Under the pieces are notes generated by a model that was not told the DNA's origin, did not search any database, and saw only the letters and a list, made by a program, of their open reading frames with translations. 53,354 nt of DNA, taken from contig JAUMWW010000013.1 in assembly GCA_030529445.1 (NCBI GenBank), positions 1 to 53,354 of the forward strand, given 5' to 3'. Shown one piece after another: positions 51,414 through 53,354 of the stretch; position 1 is the stretch's first letter; the number at the start of each line of letters is the position of its first letter. The DNA comes from Johnsonella sp. Its GTDB lineage: Bacteria > Bacillota > Clostridia > Lachnospirales > Lachnospiraceae. Both the position numbers and the translations under genes were made by a program.

Positions 51414-52364
51414 TTACTCTCTCCTTTCCAATCTGCATCCTTCAATATCAAATCCTCTTAAAAAAGAAGCCGCATCCATTCTTTTCTTTCCCTCCAGCTG
51501 GAGTTCCAAAATCTCCAGCCATCCTTTTCCGCATACAACATAGAGCCTTCCTCCTTCGGCAATCAGGCTTCCGCAGGACAGCTCTTTTGGAGTATCCGGG
51601 GAAAGATTTCCCGAAACCGGAGCCGCCCTCCAAATCTTCAAGAGCCTTCCCTTCAGAAAGGAGTATGCGCAGGGCCAGGGATTCAAACCGCGAATCCATC
51701 TCTCCGTCTCCGCCGCGCTCTTGGAAAAATCGATCTGCCCCATCTCCTTATTCAGTGTCTTTGCATATTCCGTGCTTGCCTCCCCCTGTCTGCGGGGCAG
51801 GATCCTCCCCGCTTCCAGATCTCTGAGGGTATCCGTAATCGCCTCTCCCCCGAGTTTTGCAAGCTTTTCAAAAAGTGTCCCTCCGGTCTCGTCCTGCGCA
51901 ATCTCGATTTCATACTGCTTGAGGATATCTCCGGTATCCAGCCCTTCATCCATGAGCATCGTCGTTATCCCGGTTTTTTTCTCTCCCCGGATGATTGCCC
52001 ACTGTATCGGTGCCGCTCCCCGGTATGCCGGAAGCAAAGAGGCGTGAATATTGATACAGCCCAGAGGCGGGATTTCCAGCACCTCTTTGGGCAGGATTTT
52101 CCCGTAGGCAACGACAACGAAAAGATCCGCATCCATTTTTCGCAGCTTCTCCCAAAGCTGCGCATCCTTAAGTGTTTTGGGCTGCAAAACTAAAATCCCC
52201 TGTCTTAATGCCTCCTCCTTGACCGGAGTAAAATGCATCTCGTACCCTCTGTTTCTGGGCTTATCTTCCTTGGTCAGAACCGCCTTGATCTCATGCCCTG
52301 CCGCAATCAGTGCACGCAGCGGCTCCAGCGCAAAATCAGGGGTTCCCATAAAAATAATCTTCAT
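51414..52364 (-). CDS. fmt: Methionyl-tRNA formyltransferase
   Basis: Fmt (316 residues) formylates initiator Met-tRNA using 10-formyl-THF. Motifs: MKIIFMGTPDFALEPL, NIHASLLPAYRGAAPI (catalytic Asn-His) and GITTMLMDEGLDTGDIL. The C-terminal tRNA-binding domain is present. The ribosome-binding site is GGAG 12 nt upstream or the nearer GGAAG. It follows def by 28 nt, the classic def-fmt pair whose products act on the same N-formyl group. Confidence 0.97.
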   Translation of the reverse strand: MKIIFMGTPDFALEPLRALIAAGHEIKAVLTKEDKPRNRGYEMHFTPVKEEALRQGILVLQPKTLKDAQLWEKLRKMDADLFVVVAYGKILPKEVLEIPPLGCINIHASLLPAYRGAAPIQWAIIRGEKKTGITTMLMDEGLDTGDILKQYEIEIAQDETGGTLFEKLAKLGGEAITDTLRDLEAGRILPRRQGEASTEYAKTLNKEMGQIDFSKSAAETERWIRGLNPWPCAYSFLKGRLLKIWRAAPVSGNLSPDTPKELSCGSLIAEGGRLYVVCGKGWLEILELQLEGKKRMDAASFLRGFDIEGCRLERRE

Positions 52365-52392
52365 CTTCCGCTTTTTCTCCGTTTAATTCATC

Positions 52393-52890
52393 TTACTCCG
52401 TCTCCGGTGCAAAGCCGTCCTCTTCAAACTCATTCGTATCCTTAAGCTCTCCCTCCACCAGATCAACATAGAGCTTTCCGTCCAGGTGATCGCATTCGTG
52501 GCAGACCGCCCTTGCAAAAAGATCCTCGCATTCCAAAGTGAATTTTTCCATATTCAGATCATATGCTTCCACCTTGATCGCCTGCGGTCTCTTCACAATG
52601 CCCATCTTTCCGGGAACGCTTAAACATCCTTCATATCCGCTTTGTTCCCCGCGCTTTTCCAGGATCACCGGATTAATGAATACATAGGGCTTCCCTTCTT
52701 CGACCTCGATCACCATCACCCGTTTGAGGATTCCTACCTGAGGCGCCGCAAGCCCGACTCCGTTCTCCTCCCTCATGGTTTCTATCATGTCCTCTATCAG
52801 GGTTTTCAGCCTGGGCGTCAGTTCCTTGATTTCTTTGCAGCGCTTTAAAAGAACCTCATCTCCGATTATTCTCAGTTCTCTGATTGCCAT
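52393..52890 (-). CDS. def: Peptide deformylase
   Basis: Metalloenzyme of 165 residues that removes the formyl group from new proteins. Motif 1 GVGLAAPQVG is at 44-53, motif 2 EGCLS at 87-91 and motif 3 HECDH at 131-135, all intact. The last 20 residues are acidic (EFEEDGFAPETE). ATG 52890 follows GAGGAAGG. It lies 28 nt after priA. Confidence 0.97.
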   Translation of the reverse strand: MAIRELRIIGDEVLLKRCKEIKELTPRLKTLIEDMIETMREENGVGLAAPQVGILKRVMVIEVEEGKPYVFINPVILEKRGEQSGYEGCLSVPGKMGIVKRPQAIKVEAYDLNMEKFTLECEDLFARAVCHECDHLDGKLYVDLVEGELKDTNEFEEDGFAPETE

Positions 52891-52918
52891 AGATTTTCCT
52901 TCCTCAATGCTTTTTATT

Positions 52919-53354
52919 TCAGTTTAGATCATATAAAAAACTGATTTCATTAAAACAGGGGATTTCGACCGCCTCCCGATCCAAAGCGGTCTTTATCTCT
53001 AAAAGCTTATTATAATCTTGATGCTTAATATATACAAGCTTTCTGTAATAGTCATGCAGCTTATAGATCGGCGCCTCTATCGCTCCGATCAGAGAGGCGG
53101 CGCAGCTTATACAGTGTTTTTTTGCATTTCTTGCATAAATAGAGGAAAAATCGGAAAGCTTTTTCTCGTTTTTCGCTGAAATCTGTATGCAAAGAATATG
53201 AATACTCGGAGGATATTGTGCAATATTTCTGAATGCGATCTCCTGCCTGTAAAAGCCTTCAAAATCCTGCGCGGCGGCATATTTTAAAGCATAATGCTCG
53301 GGTTTATAGGTCTGAATAATGACCTCGGAATCAATCCCCGCTCTCCCCGCTCTC
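52919..53354 (-). CDS. priA: Primosomal protein N' (PriA), C-terminal part
   Basis: About 144 C-terminal residues are present; the 5' end lies beyond the right edge. The fragment begins in the conserved helicase motif GRAG (RAGRAGIDSEVIIQTY), continues with KPEHYALKYAAAQDFEGFY and RQEIAFRNIAQYPPS, and ends in the C-terminal PriA domain. PriA restarts stalled replication forks. It is the first visible gene of the operon, upstream of def, in the conserved priA-def-fmt order. The stop is TGA at 52919-52921. Confidence 0.9.
   Translation of the reverse strand, partial: RAGRAGIDSEVIIQTYKPEHYALKYAAAQDFEGFYRQEIAFRNIAQYPPSIHILCIQISAKNEKKLSDFSSIYARNAKKHCISCAASLIGAIEAPIYKLHDYYRKLVYIKHQDYNKLLEIKTALDREAVEIPCFNEISFLYDLN

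Overview
The window is 53 kb of ordinary-looking chromosome from a low-to-mid GC Gram-positive bacterium, most likely a Clostridia member of the Lachnospiraceae type. The evidence is gene order (rpmF-plsX-acpP-rnc-smc-ftsY; rpmB opposite yloU-fakA-recG; priA-def-fmt-rsmB-rlmN-prpC-pknB-rsgA-rpe-thiN), zinc-ribbon forms of L28 and L32, AckA/Pta acetate metabolism, a class III fructose-bisphosphatase, and secreted proteins with Trp/Tyr-rich cell-wall-binding repeats. The genus is not assigned. No tRNA, rRNA, CRISPR array, insertion sequence or phage gene was seen.

Layout. 1-4598 is the most accessory-looking part: four tandem minus-strand paralogues of a secreted protein with InlB-type B repeats and C-terminal cell-wall-binding repeats. 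4.8-8.4 kb: a ClC-family transporter with CLC-F-like residues, threonine ammonia-lyase and ftsY. 8.4-14.5 kb: smc, rnc, acpP, plsX and rpmF. 14.6-18.4 kb: glpK, ackA, pta. 18.6-19.9 kb: tmcAL, one of only three plus-strand genes. 19.9-25.0 kb: NAD(P)HX epimerase, a HAD phosphatase, an RsuA-type pseudouridine synthase, an RsmF-type methyltransferase, a coiled-coil protein, coaD and rsmD. 25.1-31.4 kb: an L,D-transpeptidase, recG, fakA, yloU. 31.5 kb: rpmB (plus). 31.8-40.4 kb: alaS with a 58-residue membrane ORF in front, then coaE, polA, an orphan zinc-finger membrane protein and fbp. 40.7-42.4 kb: a second, plus-strand L,D-transpeptidase with cell-wall-binding modules. 42.5-53.4 kb: an ECF S component, then the long thiN-to-priA housekeeping operon.

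How the genes work together. Translation and rRNA/tRNA modification (def, fmt, rsmB, rlmN, rsmD, the RsmF- and RsuA-type enzymes, tmcAL, rsgA, alaS, rpmB, rpmF), fatty acid and phospholipid supply (acpP, plsX, fakA), CoA synthesis (coaD, coaE), DNA maintenance (smc, polA, recG, priA) and envelope control (pknB/prpC and two L,D-transpeptidases) are packed into tightly spaced, often overlapping operons. Several promoters, terminators and hairpins are readable, notably around rpmF/plsX, upstream of rnc, before prpC and before the alaS leader ORF.

I found no clearly new multi-gene system. The leads I would follow first are the tandem surface-protein array with mosaic identity, the CLC-F-like transporter, the small membrane ORF coupled to alaS, the perfect hairpin just upstream of rnc, a 70-nt structured element between fakA and recG, and tmcAL (an acetate-using tRNA enzyme) beside ackA-pta.
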